A DNA stretch of 64,000 bases from Scatophagus argus. Its lineage: Eukaryota > Chordata > Actinopteri > Scatophagidae. Under the pieces are notes generated by a model that ran no database searches, was not told where the DNA came from, and worked only from the letters and a program-made list of their open reading frames with translations. Each line of letters starts with the position of its first letter. Position 1 is the first letter of the stretch. The stretch covers positions 28,623,225 to 28,687,224 of the forward strand of contig NC_058494.1 of the NCBI RefSeq assembly GCF_020382885.2, read 5' to 3'. The position numbers and the translations under genes are program-made. Shown piece by piece: positions 47,901 through 60,029 of the stretch.

Positions 47901-50900
47901 ACTGTGAATATATATAAATAATACGGATGAAGACCAACAAATATCTACTGACAGATCCTTCAGTCCCTCCCCGGTACCTCTGCATCGGCCTCGTCATCGT
48001 CCAGGTGGTCCAGCTGCTCCTGGTAGGGTGTTTGGTCCGGGTTACTGACTTTCTCCAGCAGCTCAATGGCCAGAGTACGACTGAGAGGTTGGGAGACAAA
48101 GGGGTGCTGGGGAGAACAACAACAAGATAAGAGTGTCAACTCCCTTTAATCTGCAGTCCCCATAAAGACACCAAAATCTGATCAGGTTTACTCAGGAGAA
48201 AAGAGCAATCGGTTTGTCTGTCAGTGTGCAGCCTGACTGTGGTGGTTCCAGAAACATCTTCTGAGACTGGTCTCATCAACCTCATCATCACCCTAATCAT
48301 CCTCATTCTCATCACCTTCATCATCCTCATCACCCTCATCCTCATTATCCTCATCATCATCCTCGTTACCCTAATCATCCACATCACCCTCATCATCCTC
48401 GCCTCCCTCATCACCCTAATCATCCTCATCATCACCCTCATTATCCTCATCATTACCTGCAGAAGTTTGTCAGCAGCAGGTCGTTTTTTGGGGTTCTTGG
48501 TCAGAGTGATTTTTACAAACTGGTGGAAGTTTCCAGTCCTGCAGAGACACAAACAAACAGACTGAATCCAAACAAATTCACTGAGAAAACCAGAAAAACT
48601 TGTTGTATCTCCTGTCAAAACTGTTTGTTCACCTTCACAAAGTGACCACAGAAAAAGAAAGAGCAGACGGATTTCAGATGAAGGAGGAGATGATAATCTG
48701 ATCAGTTCTGCTTCACAAGCCCTGACAGGTTCTGAAGCTGACTCCTCTGCCATGTAAAGTTCCAGTCCGTGTAAAATCACCATGCTCACGTTGCTGCTCA
48801 GCTTTCTTCAGCTCCAGCTGACATTCAAAGGGAATTTTCTCTTTAATACCATTAACAGCACTGGGTTGGCTGACGTTAATAATTCAGCAACTGCTTGATT
48901 GGACGTATAAATATTACATCACTGTTTCCATGCTCAGATGGATGGATGGTTACACAGACAGATAAAATATATAAAGAAAAAAAAATCACAAAAATATAAA
49001 TGTAACACTTTTGTTTTCGCATCTGCTTTGTACAAGCTGAATTAAGAGACCTTTTTTATGCACACAAAAGACTTATGTATCTCAGATTTTAAGTACAAAT
49101 TAGTTCACATCTGTGCTAGTGAGCACCTCTGCTTTGCCAAGATAATACTGATTTATCTGTGAACTGTTCATTTCACCTCCATAACAACACATGTAACCAC
49201 ACCCGCCCAGGACGTCCACCTCCTGCACCTGCGTGATGGACTGAGAGCAGCAACCCAACAGCTGATGCAGCAGTCGCTTTGCAAAACAAATAAAACAAAA
49301 CAAATTTCTGCACAAACGGTCAGAACTCGTCTCAGGGAAGCTCGTCTGGAATCTTGATCAGACTGCACTTTGTTGTCATAACCAATCTGAGTGGACAAAG
49401 GCTCCCCTTTGACACCATCTGGCACTTTGGGTTTACGTCACGGACGTGTGGGTCACAACGCCTCGCGGTGGCGGAGGGATACGGTTTGGCAGACACACAA
49501 TAAGCAACAAACATGAGTTACTGCGATGAGATGCGGCTGAAGAGACAGACAGGCAGGCAGACTGACAGACAGATGTGCAGACAGACAGGTAGGGAGGCAG
49601 GCAGACAGACAGACAGACATGCAGGTAGACAGACAGGCATGCAGACTGACAGACAGATGTGCAGACAGACAGGCAGATACTCACCACTTAATTTTGTCTT
49701 TCAGTTTGGGAGGCTGAAAGTTACTTTTGGTCATCATCAGCAGAGCTCTGAGACAGAGAAACAGTCGGCCATGTTAACGAGGAGCTCGTTTAATGTCTTC
49801 AAATGTCCTGATGTGATGACGTGACACCTTCCTTCAATATACACAGTCTACATACAATATAAAGACTCAAAGCTCAGAGCTGTGAACTGACTGTCTGTCT
49901 GTCCGTCTGCTGCACTTTAAACATCACATTCCTTTTTCCTGCATGACTTTTCTGTGACTTTTCTGTGATGGACTTTTCTGTGAGGACAGACAGACAGGAC
50001 GTAAAGTTATGTTTGGATGTTTTCCTGACTGACTGATGCTCAGTGAAGTCACACTCACACACATTTTAACACACAGTAACACACAAACACACACCTCATT
50101 GGGTGGAGGTCGAACATGGGCGGCTGCAGCTCCGCCAGTTCAATGGCGGTGATGCCGACGGCCCAGATGTCACAGAGTTGGTTGTATCCACCCTTCCTCT
50201 CCACCGCTGCCACCTCTGGAGCCATCCTGCAACGATGCACACGGCTCAGCTCAGACCGGGCCAATCACAGAGCCCACCTCGCTGACAGTCATCACACAAC
50301 AATCAATCGCTAGGAATCTGAGGTAATGAAGCTGCTTCATCTTAATCATCCATCCTGTGACTCCTCACATCAGCAGGAGGGAAAAGACAAGATGGCGGCT
50401 GATGACCTCTGTGTCGCCATGGAGACAATCGACAGGAGGAGGAACAAAGTCGTACCAATATGGAGTCCCGATGAAGGATTTCCTCTTGGCGATGGTCATG
50501 GTGATCTGAGCTGACACACCAAAGTCCGCTGCCAACACACACAGAGAGTCAGGTGTCAAAGGTCAAACCGATGTGTGTGTGTGTGTGTGTCTGACTAACA
50601 TGCTGCCCTGCATCATGTCAATATCCACCTGCTGTTCATTTGCACTGTTTACCTCACCTACTTGCACTATACTTCCACTCTGTACTACCTCACTTTTGGA
50701 CTACCTCCAGAACGTATTGATTTCACTTATCTTTTTTTTTTATTGTGTTTTACCTTATTCTATTTTATTTTATTTAATTCTTCTATTATATGTTACTCAT
50801 AACGTTCTATGTATGCACCAATCACCAAGACAAATTCCTAGTAATGTGAAACCTCTTCACTTACAATGGCAATAAGACGATTCTGATTTCTGAATGGACT

Positions 50901-53900
50901 GACTTCTCAGCCTTTGTAGACAATAAAGTTGTTTTCTCTCCACCTAAACTCTGATGTGAGTGTAAGCATCCTCGGATTAGATTATGGGTGGAGGTAAACT
51001 GGATTCTGGTGGAGGTTTCTTGTCTTGTAAATATTTTTTACTTCAAAAATAATAACTGTAATAAAGAATAACAATTACATTAAATCTGAACTGTTTCAGT
51101 CACACTGGGTTAATTATTAATTTTATTTTTGATTATTAATCATTATTAAAGTTAAGAGAATATCTCACGTGCTCCTTCAAAATAAAAGCTCCTGTTCTAG
51201 ATGACATTTCGACTGCTTTTAAACCAATTAATGAACGGGATTATAGTTGACAGACAGATGACTCATCTTTCCATCACAGTCTTCAGGTTTCATTCATAAG
51301 ACACGCCCCTCTACCTGTAGAAGAGCAGCTCAGTGGGTACAGTATGTTGATGACATCACAGACCCAACAGGTGCGTGAGACTCACCCAGTTTGACGTATC
51401 CGTTATCAGTCAGCAGGATGTTTGCTCCCTGTGGTCAGAAGACAGACTGTTACCTCACTGCAGAGGCTCCGCCCACTCACGCTCAACAAACTGCTTCTGA
51501 GTGGGAGTTAAAGCAACATGAATCAAGAGCTGATTTACAGCACTGCTGTGGAGTAGGACTCTGAACTGATCGTTAGCATAGCTAGTAAGGTTAGCATGAT
51601 TAGCACAGTTAGTTGTGTAGCCAGCAGCACCACCAGGCCTGAATACTCCTCCGAGAGACCCAGAAATCCTGTGTTAAACATCCACACCACACTGCTCTGT
51701 GGTCTACAACAACTTGCCCGGCATGCCTGCCCAGTTTTCCTTGCAGCAAGACCCGCTCTTACTCTGCCTCTGATTGGCCAAAGCCTTCCAGGCTTCTGCT
51801 ACAGGCTAATTTCAGTTTAACACTTTCCTATCTACGATGCCAACTGGTGCTGCTGAGTAGAAAGACCTGGGAGGACATGGTGAATCAAAAAATTGCTCCA
51901 ACAGTTGAGAGGATCCACAAACTGGCGAGCCAACACCTGAGGGAGGGTCACTATCTTGTACCTCAGTTTTATTTCCCTATTGACAGAGGGTTTAATGGGG
52001 ACTGGAGGTAATCTGCCTTGTTCTACTGTGGGAGCTTTGGAGGTGTGTGTGGGATTGTGGTGAAGGAAGAGAGTCGCTGAGGACACTTGTTGGACTAGTG
52101 GCTGCATCTGATGAGGACTGGGTTGACCAACTGCAGAGTACTGAAACTGTTACCCAGAAAACAGTGACATCTATCACTTTTACAAACTAACTGTCATTGG
52201 TGGTCTTATCACAAGTCAATTCATCCAACTCAGAGGCTCAGATGTTGCCGTCGTATTTCAGACTGGAGGCCGGGGGAGGAACAAAAGCCAGGAGACTAGT
52301 GAGGAACCTGAAGACCTGCAGCTGCTGGGGTGCAACTCAGTGACCTGAAGTGGTACATCGTCCTCACAGAGACCAGCAAAATGATTTTCAAGCTACTACG
52401 GTACTTTAACATGAAATGGTTGAATCATGTTCCTTTACTGACCGCCACAGCTCATGAAAGAGGCTCTCACCTGTGCAGGTGATTCAGACTGCCACAGGCT
52501 TCGACCTCTACCGTAAATAATCGCCAATCTCTAATCACCTACTAACACCCCGTAGCTCACCTTAATGTCTCTGTGCATCTTTCCTCTGCTGTGCAGGTAG
52601 AAGAGTCCCTGTGGGACACAAAGGACATTACAACCTGATTGGACAAGACCCAGAGAGCTTAAGGATCTGATTGGACGCTACCTGCAGTGTTTCCCGCAGG
52701 ACGTAAGCGATCTGGGACTCAGTCAGTGGACCAGTAACTGAAAGACAAAACAACAGGATCAGTTATGTTTGGTCAGATGTCCTACCTGCAGCTCTGCAGT
52801 GTCTCGTCATGATGTCACTAAAGTCACACGTCACACATCTCACAAATGACAAGAAGAAATCAAGAAACAGATGATCCATCATGTTTTCAGTGTGGTAGAC
52901 CTGATGACAGATGAAGACACTTGGTCAGGCAACCTGCAGGAACGGGGCGGGGCCACATCTCAGTCTGATGTGCTTCACAAGTGAGAACGAATGCTGGACT
53001 CAGACTGTTGTTTAAAGCCATTTCAGTCATTATCTGTCTGCAGGGAGTCTGCCCTCGCCCTCCTCGCTCTCTGCAGGGGGGCGAAGCCTTATACCTGACT
53101 GGTGGGGGGTGTCCGGAGGCGGGCGGTGCCCCCGGTCGCCTTCGGCGGCGTCACTTAGGTTTAATGAGGGCGAGCAGCCGAGCGACCGGCTCATTAACTC
53201 TCACTGACGACACCCCCAACTCTCACCACTGCTGCTCTAACGAGCCCGGGCCTTAACGAGCGGGAAGATGAATGCAGCGTGGGCGTTGTCATGGCGACAG
53301 GGATGGCTGAGGGCAGACGGATAGTTAAAGTTTTAAATATGGCTGCCTCAGAGTGAACACTCTCATTACTGAGTTCAGAGGTTTGAAGAGAAAAGTCTTC
53401 AGTCCACCATGTTGGTCAGACACGTGAGACTGATCTGAGACCAGCAGAGGAAACACTTGTGTCATGTGACTCTGTGTGTGTGTGTGTCTCTCACTGTGGT
53501 AGATGTCCTGCAGTGATCCTCCTCCACAGAACTCCATACAGATCCACAACTTCTCCCTGCTGCGTGCACACACACACACACACATACACACACAGGCCTG
53601 ATGAAACCTCACAGTCGGAAGATGTATTGTGATTGGCTGGTTTGTGAGGCTCCGACCAGCTGCTGTTGTCATGGTAACAGTTACCGGAGGTAGCTGCCGT
53701 AGTACGCCACGATGTTGGAGTGTTTACAGTCTTTCATCATCAGGATCTCCTGCTGCACCACCACAAAGTCCTCACCTAACACACACACAGAGCAGAATCT
53801 CAGTTTGTCCTGATGGTGGCGTCGGAGGAAAAGTCAGACAGACAGACAGTCAGACAGGTTTCAACCCGACACTGAAAGAGAGGTGACAGCCACGTGTGGT

Positions 53901-56900
53901 CACATGGTTTTCTACAGCAGCATTCGTCCTAATGTTCAGCACCAGCTCGGCAGGTAAACACCTGCTCAGTATGCAGACGAGGTCGCGGTGTTTGTGTTAT
54001 TTTGTCCACAGATGATCGTGTTCATCGCGTCGGAGCCGAGAACAAAGAGTCTTTGTAGCTGCCGGGGGCTTCGGGCCTCATTAGAGGCTCACCGTCCTGC
54101 AGCTGATCAGAATGATAAAGTGATTTATGTAACATCTCATTAAAACGAAGCTCTGCTGCGAGCCGACACAGCAGCAGAGGTCTCACTCTGCTGGATAAAC
54201 ACGAACTTGTTCTCTGAGAAAGCAGCACAAACTCACAGATTTTATCCCTCATGACTCACATGCTTTCATCTTCATCCACACAGACCACTGATCTCGCCCA
54301 GACCATCCAGAGGGGACAAACTGAAGACAGCAGGCTGACCTGCGATTGTCAGAATGACACTCTTTAGCAAATATGGTCAATGGAAGACAACTTCCTGTGT
54401 CCGCCAACCCTGTGATTAATTTAATGTCACATCTTCGTCAGTCATACTTTCTTCTGCACCGAACTCTGCAGTGACTCGTTTGTTCCTATGTCGATCGAGT
54501 CTATTTTTATCATCCTGCAAGACCAACATGGCTGCTGAGTCAGCACGGATCGATACGGTCAGCCTCAACCCCCCCAAGTCCACCTTAAAACTACGGAAAA
54601 CCTGGGTCATGTCACATCCCGATCTCCTTCCTGCTCCCCAGAGATTACACCCTTTACATGTTCACGACTCCATGATCCACATGTCGTAATGAACTGTGCT
54701 GTCTGTTGGGGGCGCTGTGTGCAGCTGTCTTTCACTTTGTTTAATAAAACCAATAAAATGTCCTCATCGAGGCAGTAATACAGCAGGATCCAACCTGCAG
54801 AGTGATGAACACCTGATCAATATTCATTACACACACAACACACACACCTGCTGACCGCTGCGGACCAGAGTGATTGATGAGGAGGAAGAACACGATGAAG
54901 ATGCAGCACACATCTCAGCCTCAGTCACCTCTTAACTGACCAATCAGAACGTCAAAGAGACCAGGTCACCAGGACGTCAGCTGTGGAGCAGCAACTGTCT
55001 TTGTCACACCGTGATGAGTTCACTGCCCACAGGTTCATTGCAATTTTGTTCAGGACTGCTGGATGTTGGCACAGTGCCAGTGAACACAACGCAGGTTACC
55101 TCAAGGAAATTCAATCGAACGCAACTGGACTTAGTTATTTGTCTTTGAAGACGTTTCACCTCTCATCCAAGAGGCTTCATCAAGTTTGACAGACGAGATT
55201 TCGCAGACTCCTACCTGGCTCCAGTTTGACGATCTTGATGGCCGCCAGTTCGCCAGTGCTGACGCTCCTCGCCTGACAGACGGACAGACAGACGGACAGA
55301 CAGACAGCTGGTTAACACTATTTGTTTTGCGTTTGTTCTCACTCTGCTAGATTCTAACAGTTTACTCAAACTTGATCTTGAGCAACACACACACAGAAGC
55401 AGCACCATCGATCAGTTAATGCGCCCTCTGAGATCACACACCTTCAGAGTGAGTGTGTGAGCGTATGTTGGTTCAACACAGTTCGGTTCCCGTCAAAACT
55501 GATCAATAAGACGATTATCAATACAGACTGTAATCAGACATACGATCAGTTCATTTTGAGGTGGGACAGTTCATTGATGTCATCCGCCTTCTCAGAGTCT
55601 GTTTGGATTATAAATGAATAATTGGTTTGATGTTAACCTGATGAATGAATGAAGCAGCGAAAGACCTTTATTGTGAAACAGCTGCAGGAAGTGCTGGTAA
55701 TGAGCACCTCCTGTTGAACAGTCACATTTAATTTGAAAATTGATGTTTTACAGCGTTTTCTGGCACAAGGAGATAACAGTAATCAAAGAACAACATTTAT
55801 TGATACACGATGAATTACTGACAGGATATCTCAAAACTGATTTCTGATAATCAATAAACCCAACAAACAAAATGGCTTCTTGTGTCTTAAATGTATTTTA
55901 CTCTTCTTGTCCTCTGCAGTGGGACAGAATGTAACGGTGAACTTGTCCTCCTCCTCCTCCTCCCTCTGCTCTTCCTCCTCCTCCTCCCTCTGCTCTTTGT
56001 CGTTGTCCTCCTCCTCCTCCCTCTGCTCTTCCTCCTCCTCCCTCTGCTCTTCCTCCTCCTCCTCCCTCTGCTCTTCGTCGTTGTCCTCCTCCTCCTCCCT
56101 CTGCTCTTCCTCCTCCTCCTCCTCCCTGACCTCCATCTTTCTGCCTCCTCAGCACTCGAGACAGCGATGATATTCACACCTCAGAGAGCGAACACGCTGC
56201 TGAGTGCTAATTAAAACACAGCTCATGATAACCCCACACGACCTCTGCAAGCCTGAGGAAGGTGAAGCATCAGCGTCCGTCCTGTGGGTCGATATGAGCC
56301 GATGGAGCTTTAGGATGGCGATCAATAACTTCTGATGGGGGTGGTTTAGTGTGATGCTAACAATGCTAATGACACACACAAACAGAGCAGGATAAAGCCG
56401 AGGATCGTGGGAAAAGGGTCCACATCGGTATTGATGAGTGACAGTGTGGGGGTGGAGTGTCATGAACAGCAGCTGACCAGGAGCCTCAGAGCACCGAGTG
56501 ATCAGCGACCACACGTCGAGTCAATACGACACACCTGTGTGAGATTCAAACCAGCGACCTCTGAGCTTTGAATCGACTGCAGTTCATTCACTCTGACGCC
56601 TCCTTGAGAGTCACTGCAGGCTAAAAACTGGACTGAGTTTTTCTGTCTCGTATCTTTGAAAACACGTTCATGCACCTGCAGCGCAGCACCAGGTGTTTTA
56701 CTTCACAGTCCCGGGTTCTTGCTTCCATGTGGTTTCAATGCACTTAGTGTCAGGAGCTTTGGACAAAAGTGTGACGTAAAATGTACTGATCTCTCCAGGC
56801 GTGATCTCTCCACTCCCATCAGGCGAACACGCCGCTTCAGTCGTGACCCTACAGTCAGAATGTGGTCTGCTGTCATGACGATGGGTACAAAGTCACCGAC

Positions 56901-59888
56901 CGGCCATGTGACCTCACATGTATGTGATTGGTGTACACGATCACAGTTGCTGCTGATTATCTTTAACAGACTGATAATCAATCACTCATTGAGAAACTGA
57001 TCAGCACACTGATTGATGATGCTGTGAATGTCCTGATAGCCAATCAGAGATGTCAAAGTCAAGGTGGGAGACTCCAGGGTGATCCTGGAGGTTGCAGAGG
57101 GTGAGGAGGGGGGGGGGGGGAAAGGCTCGTGTTACAGGAAGCAGCAGAAGCCAGCAGGGACGCTGTTGAATTATTGATCAACTTAATGGACAAACTTTCG
57201 TTTTTTTCTGCCATCACGTTCAGCTTCGTCTCTTTGAGGATGACAGATGCAGTCACCTGAGATTTCCCATGAGGCCTCAGTCACCAGGACGCCAAGGACA
57301 CAGGACATATCTCATCCTGACCGCCACACCAAGAGACAGACAGACAGACAGTCAGTCAATTAGTCAGTCAGAGAGACAGACGGTCCAGTCTTCAGTAGTT
57401 CGGCTTTATGAACTGTGCGTTCATTTGAAGGTGTGAGCTGATCTCCAGTCAGTGTTAGTCAGCAGGAAGACAGCAGGAAGATAGCTGCTCCTGCATCTGA
57501 ATTCTGAGGTAGGACCAGTTGTCCTCCTGCTGTTCACTGCAGCTGCAAGACGCTCACACTGTCTTTTTGTCTTTGTCCTCTTTGTCCACTGGATCACACA
57601 TGTTGCTTTCAGGGTCCTCCACCGTTTCTGTGATCTTCCAGACTGAACCCTCATTAGTCCACATGTCACAGAAGAGGACATCAGAGACCGCAGGCATGCC
57701 AGCTGACGGCGTTTCACCACAGAAGGTGGATGAACTCCATCACATCTGCCACAATGCAGGGAAATCAGTGATTCCCCTTTCAGCTGGGGCCCCCTGGGGC
57801 CCACAGTGAGGACACCTGTCAGGCCACAGGTGTGTGACTTACAAACAACAAAAAAATGTTTATCTTTTATTAAAGACACTTTTAAGACAAACGAGGCTCG
57901 TGGCTCTATAAAGGGCAACGCACACGAACGAACCACACTGATGGTCTCTGCACCCAAAGCCCCCAAGACTTCGACCAGGTCTCAGTTTGTCATTCAAACC
58001 ACAGGCTGCACTTCCACACATTCAGGGGGACGGGATGGAGGACTGGCTCATCGCGGCACCATAACCACATCGTCACAGGTCACAAGGCTCGTTCAGACCA
58101 GCACCCCCAGACTCGTCCTCTGAAACAGTCCCTGTCCTACAGAACGAGCTGTGTCTTCATCAGGCGTCAGGGCTACACAGAGTGACGAACGCTGTGAAAC
58201 CTGCTGTGACCGGTTTTTGCAAACATTTCTTGGAGACATTTCAGGGCCAGAGACTTGGAGGAGATGAGACGGACAGTACGAGGGATTCAGATAAATAAGC
58301 GGTGCACAGGATGAAGACTTTTGGTTTTGACATGTTGTTTTCAGCCCACACAGCCACTTCAGTTCGAACTGAAGTTTGTCCCGTCACGTTCACTGACCTC
58401 GTGTTGTGTTGTTAATGCACCGTTTGAGCTTCCTGCTGTGATTCTCTACAGACTCGTTCACTCGCCGGCTTCATTAGGTGAACATGATTTGTCATGAATC
58501 ACAACAGAGTTTTGTATGAAACCGAGTTTGTGCTCTGGAAACCGTCTGTAAAGAAACCACAGAGCGGCTGACACCCAATCATGTTTTTATAATTACTGCA
58601 GTAAACACAGAAAAACCGCGGCAGCGACTTCAGAAACGTCTGCACATGCAGCTTTATGAACAGCAGGTTTTTCACAACCTGCACTGAGGCGCCAGAGACA
58701 AATATTACAACAAACTAAAACCACCAGAGAGACAGTGAAACAGGCCTGGGAGACAAGACGAGCCATGTGTCCCCATGAGGGACACCTCGTCAGCAGCAAA
58801 AAGGACATAGCTCATCATGAACACAGGCTCACTGTCGGCTGGACTGATCCCTGATCAGCGCAGAGGACCCAGAGACCAGACCCAGACCCACAGTCAATTC
58901 AATTCAATTCAATTCAATTCAGTCTATTTATATAGCGCCAATTCACAACAAAAGTTATCTCATGACACTTTCCAATTTGAGCAGGTCGAGACCAAACTCT
59001 TTAATTAAATTGTAAAATAGAGAGAGCCCAACATTCCCCCTTGAGCAGCACTTGGAGGAAAAACTGCCTTTTCACTTCACTTTATTCACTTTATAAATAC
59101 AATGTATATATTGTTTTTTTACACATGTACATACCTGTATTTTTCAATTTTTTTAAAAAATGTGAACACATTGTAAATACCTGTACTTTGAGATTTTAGA
59201 TTTATGTAAATACCTGTACTTTTAGATTTTCGATTTACACTTATCTTGTTTTGTTTATCCTATTTTAATACTCTTCACTTTTCACCTTTCTTGGTCGGGA
59301 ATGTCTGTAAGATGTCTGTAAGAACAAAGGAATTCTGATTCTGATTGTGACATTCTCTCTCAGACATGACAGTGGAGACACACCTCCGTCCATGTGTGTA
59401 ACTGTTCTGATTAATTTCACATTTGAGAGACACACTCTCCAAACCATCTATCAGTCAGTATCCAAGGATTTTCCAGGCCAGGACATTCACATGCCTATAA
59501 CATGTAAAAACGCAGAGCCACAACACAGTGTGTGACCACGTGACCACCTGCTCTGTCCCCATTGGCTCTCTGACCAGGTAGCCTCACTCTGATCCAAACC
59601 AACTCAAACTAGAAAGCGGAAATCAGCAGTTTGATACTTTAAACCTAAGCTGACGTCATGTCAAAACTGATCACTTATTGATCATCTCACACACGCCTGC
59701 ACGTGACGTTCAAACCGTGTCCTGGTCCAGAGCTAACCAGCTGCTAAGCTAACACAGGGTCAATACGCAGTCTGTGACGTCGCCGACTGTACCTTGTAGA
59801 CGTCACCGTACGTCCCGCTGCCGACCCGCTGGATCAGCTGGAAGTCGTCCTGCGGGTTCCTGCGGGAGATGTCCGGACAGCAGCTCAT
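33556..59888 (-). CDS. map4k3: MAP kinase kinase kinase kinase 3 (GCK-family Ste20 kinase)
   Basis: 918 aa, 34 exons (complement): 59793..59888, 55215..55272, 53685..53775, 53495..53559, 52682..52737, 52561..52608, 51386..51428, 50456..50528, 50095..50226, 49685..49747, 48457..48538, 47978..48106, 46120..46189, 45807..45865, 45626..45688, 44805..44860, 43434..43472, 43163..43321, 42964..43006, 42717..42873, 42339..42415, 42009..42050, 40386..40470, 40084..40163, 39630..39690, 39431..39548, 38772..38830, 34889..34992, 34489..34660, 34279..34347, 34045..34137, 33845..33915, 33719..33774, 33556..33643. Every phase fits. Kinase domain 16-274: [10 protein letters not shown] 23-32, K45, HRDIK 134-138, DFG 154-156, S170 in KSFIGTPYW (the activating serine known in MAP4K3). 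A proline-rich, acidic middle follows, then a CNH domain from about 568 ([17 protein letters not shown]) to the end TGHENSY. ARSNL and [12 protein letters not shown] match MAP4K3, not MAP4K2/5. Family role: cytoplasmic kinase in JNK and amino-acid/mTORC1 signalling. Exon 18 is longer and more acidic than in human. Confidence 0.97.
35155..35480 (-). repeat. LINE 3' tail, minus orientation
   Basis: In map4k3 intron 27. Starts CAGAATCAGAATCAGAATTCC, then a tract with three copies of a 38-bp unit (about 35290-35390) containing TACAGGTATTTACATGGGTA. Same family as 59075-59345 and 60650-60905, which are in the opposite orientation. Confidence 0.75.
35790..38215 (+). mobile_element. 5'-truncated L2-type LINE
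   Basis: In map4k3 intron 27, antisense to the gene. Frames 35846-36751 and 36795/36947-37567 carry most of an L2 (Maui-type) reverse transcriptase: [47 protein letters not shown] and the catalytic YADDTQLY, then the thumb region. Between GVPQGSV and YADD several conserved codons are missing, a stop follows at 36749, and the second half is in other frames. A 600-bp 3' UTR with a CT run ends at about 38215. Non-functional. Confidence 0.92.
39358..39404 (+). repeat. GT microsatellite near map4k3 exon 26 donor
   Basis: About 21 GT units; on the transcribed strand a CA repeat starting about 27 nt after the exon 26 donor. Confidence 0.9.
39693..39721 (+). repeat. CA repeat forming the map4k3 exon 25 acceptor tract
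   Basis: On the transcribed strand the acceptor reads (TG)n GCG TGTGTGCGCAG then exon 25 (CTGTTTCC). A TG repeat replaces the pyrimidine tract. Confidence 0.9.
41557..41765 (+). repeat. SINE-like retroelement with (TTTAATC)n end
   Basis: In map4k3 intron 22. Contains 'cccactgctccccgggcgctgc', 'ggttaaatgcagagaacaaatttcg' and ends in TTTAATCTTTAATCTTTAATC. This combination is common in dispersed fish SINE/LINE tails. A tRNA-like head is not clear. Confidence 0.65.
41964..41998 (+). repeat. TG microsatellite at map4k3 exon 22 donor
   Basis: On the transcribed strand a (CA)n run beginning about 10 nt inside intron 22 (donor GTAAGTCGCCAG). Confidence 0.9.
44031..44146 (+). repeat. 18-bp minisatellite in map4k3 intron 16
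   Basis: About six imperfect copies of CTGACCTCACCTGCCCAC. Each unit carries a CACCTG E-box core. Tandem without spacers, so not CRISPR-like. Confidence 0.9.
45779..45806 (+). repeat. GT microsatellite at map4k3 exon 14 donor
   Basis: On the transcribed strand intron 14 begins GTACACACACACAC..., so the CA repeat starts inside the donor site itself. Confidence 0.92.
48263..48460 (+). repeat. ATC/CCTC-rich low-complexity tract in map4k3 intron 11
   Basis: About 200 bp of CATCCTCATCACC-like units abutting the exon 11 donor (end 48457). The Met/Arg-rich frame on the minus strand is a by-product. Confidence 0.85.
49540..49680 (+). repeat. GACA/GGCA microsatellite after map4k3 exon 10
   Basis: (GACA)n with GGCA and TGCA interruptions, CT-rich on the transcribed strand, beginning about 7 nt after the exon 10 donor. 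Confidence 0.9.
50605..50895 (+). repeat. Retroelement 3' tail, plus orientation
   Basis: In map4k3 intron 7. Contains TTTGCACTGTTTACCTCACC, ACTTTTGGACTACCTCCAGA and ends CGATTCTGATTTCTGA. Reverse-complement partner of 13971-14236. Confidence 0.75.
51560..52480. other. map4k3 intron 6 body, nothing recognised
   Basis: Sequence between exons 7 and 6. No coding frame or known element recognised; it may hold a very old repeat. Confidence 0.4.
53060..53290. other. GC-rich block with partial dyad in map4k3 intron 4
   Basis: GC content rises sharply against flanks. A partial inverted repeat, TTTAATGAGGGC and GGCTCATTAA (about 53159-53200), lies within it. Could be a conserved non-coding element; this is inference from composition only. 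Confidence 0.35.
53464..53488 (+). repeat. TG run after map4k3 exon 4 donor
   Basis: On the transcribed strand intron 4 starts GTGAGAGACACACACACA, a CA repeat 7 nt from the donor. Exon 4 also has a TG repeat on its acceptor side (53561-53594). Confidence 0.85.
53561..53594 (+). repeat. CA repeat at map4k3 exon 4 acceptor
   Basis: Transcribed strand: (TG)n GCACGCAG|CAGGGAG. The acceptor is NAGNAG-like (CAGCAG); the upstream AG keeps the arginine expected by homology (LRREKLW). Confidence 0.88.
55146..55190 (+). repeat. Fragment related to the 17478-17796 inverted repeat
   Basis: GAAGACGTTTCACCTCTCAT and following GAGGCTTCATCA match one arm of the srf-intron element with several changes. Confidence 0.6.
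55938..56135 (+). repeat. CT-rich (CCTCCTCCCTCTGCTCTT)n minisatellite
   Basis: About 200 bp of polypyrimidine repeats in map4k3 intron 1. The units come in a higher-order arrangement with CGTTGTC spacers at about 55998 and 56076. A long polypurine strand opposite makes triplex formation possible. Confidence 0.9.
58893..59072 (-). mobile_element. L2-type LINE 3' tail with (CAATT)n end
   Basis: Begins with five CAATT units, then ATATAGCGCCAATTCACAAC, 'catgacactttccaatttgag' and 'cattcccccttgagcagca'. Minus-oriented L2 tail. Confidence 0.85.
59075..59345 (+). repeat. LINE 3' tail, plus orientation
   Basis: 'acatacctgtatttt', TAAATACCTGTACTTT twice, CTTTCTTGGTCGGGAATG and a terminal AATTCTGATTCTGATTG. 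Same family as 35155-35480 and 60650-60905; joined head-on to the L2 tail at 58893. Confidence 0.75.
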
Positions 59889-60004
59889 CTTCCCGACTGT
59901 TCAGACCCAAGCAAGTCGAACACTTTGACCCGGACCGACCCGGGCTAACGGACACAGAACAGACGCCGTCAACACAACTCTAACATGACTTCTTCCGCGA
60001 ATCC

Positions 60005-60015
60005 TGCGCATGCGC
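60005..60015. promoter_or_regulatory. map4k3: NRF1-type palindrome in the map4k3 promoter
   Basis: TGCGCATGCGC, the consensus NRF1 site, 117 bp upstream of the map4k3 ATG in a CpG-rich, TATA-less region. Motif seen; binding inferred. Confidence 0.65.
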
Positions 60016-60029
60016 GCTGGGACTGACTG

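Larger units (their letters stand above)
55273..59792. other. map4k3: map4k3 intron 1
   Basis: 4.5-kb first intron. Holds the CT-rich tract, a G-run at 57107-57120, and two retroelement tails. The frames at 57421-57966 and 57806-58123 show no family resemblance and are not called. The 56150-56400 part, with a TAATTA core (CTAATTAAAA), is a candidate conserved element but this cannot be tested here. Confidence 0.6.

Noticed and set aside
48136-48789. 217-aa Met/Arg-rich frame in map4k3 intron 11
   Set aside because: Produced by the ATC/CTC microsatellite running into true exon 11; the real coding part is 48457-48538 only.
55831-56177. Glu/Arg-rich frames across 55.8-56.2 kb, both strands
   Set aside because: Translations of the CT minisatellite in several frames; not genes.
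57421-57966. 181-aa open frame in map4k3 intron 1
   Set aside because: No family resemblance, no repetition of conserved motifs and no splice context; chance frame or very old repeat.
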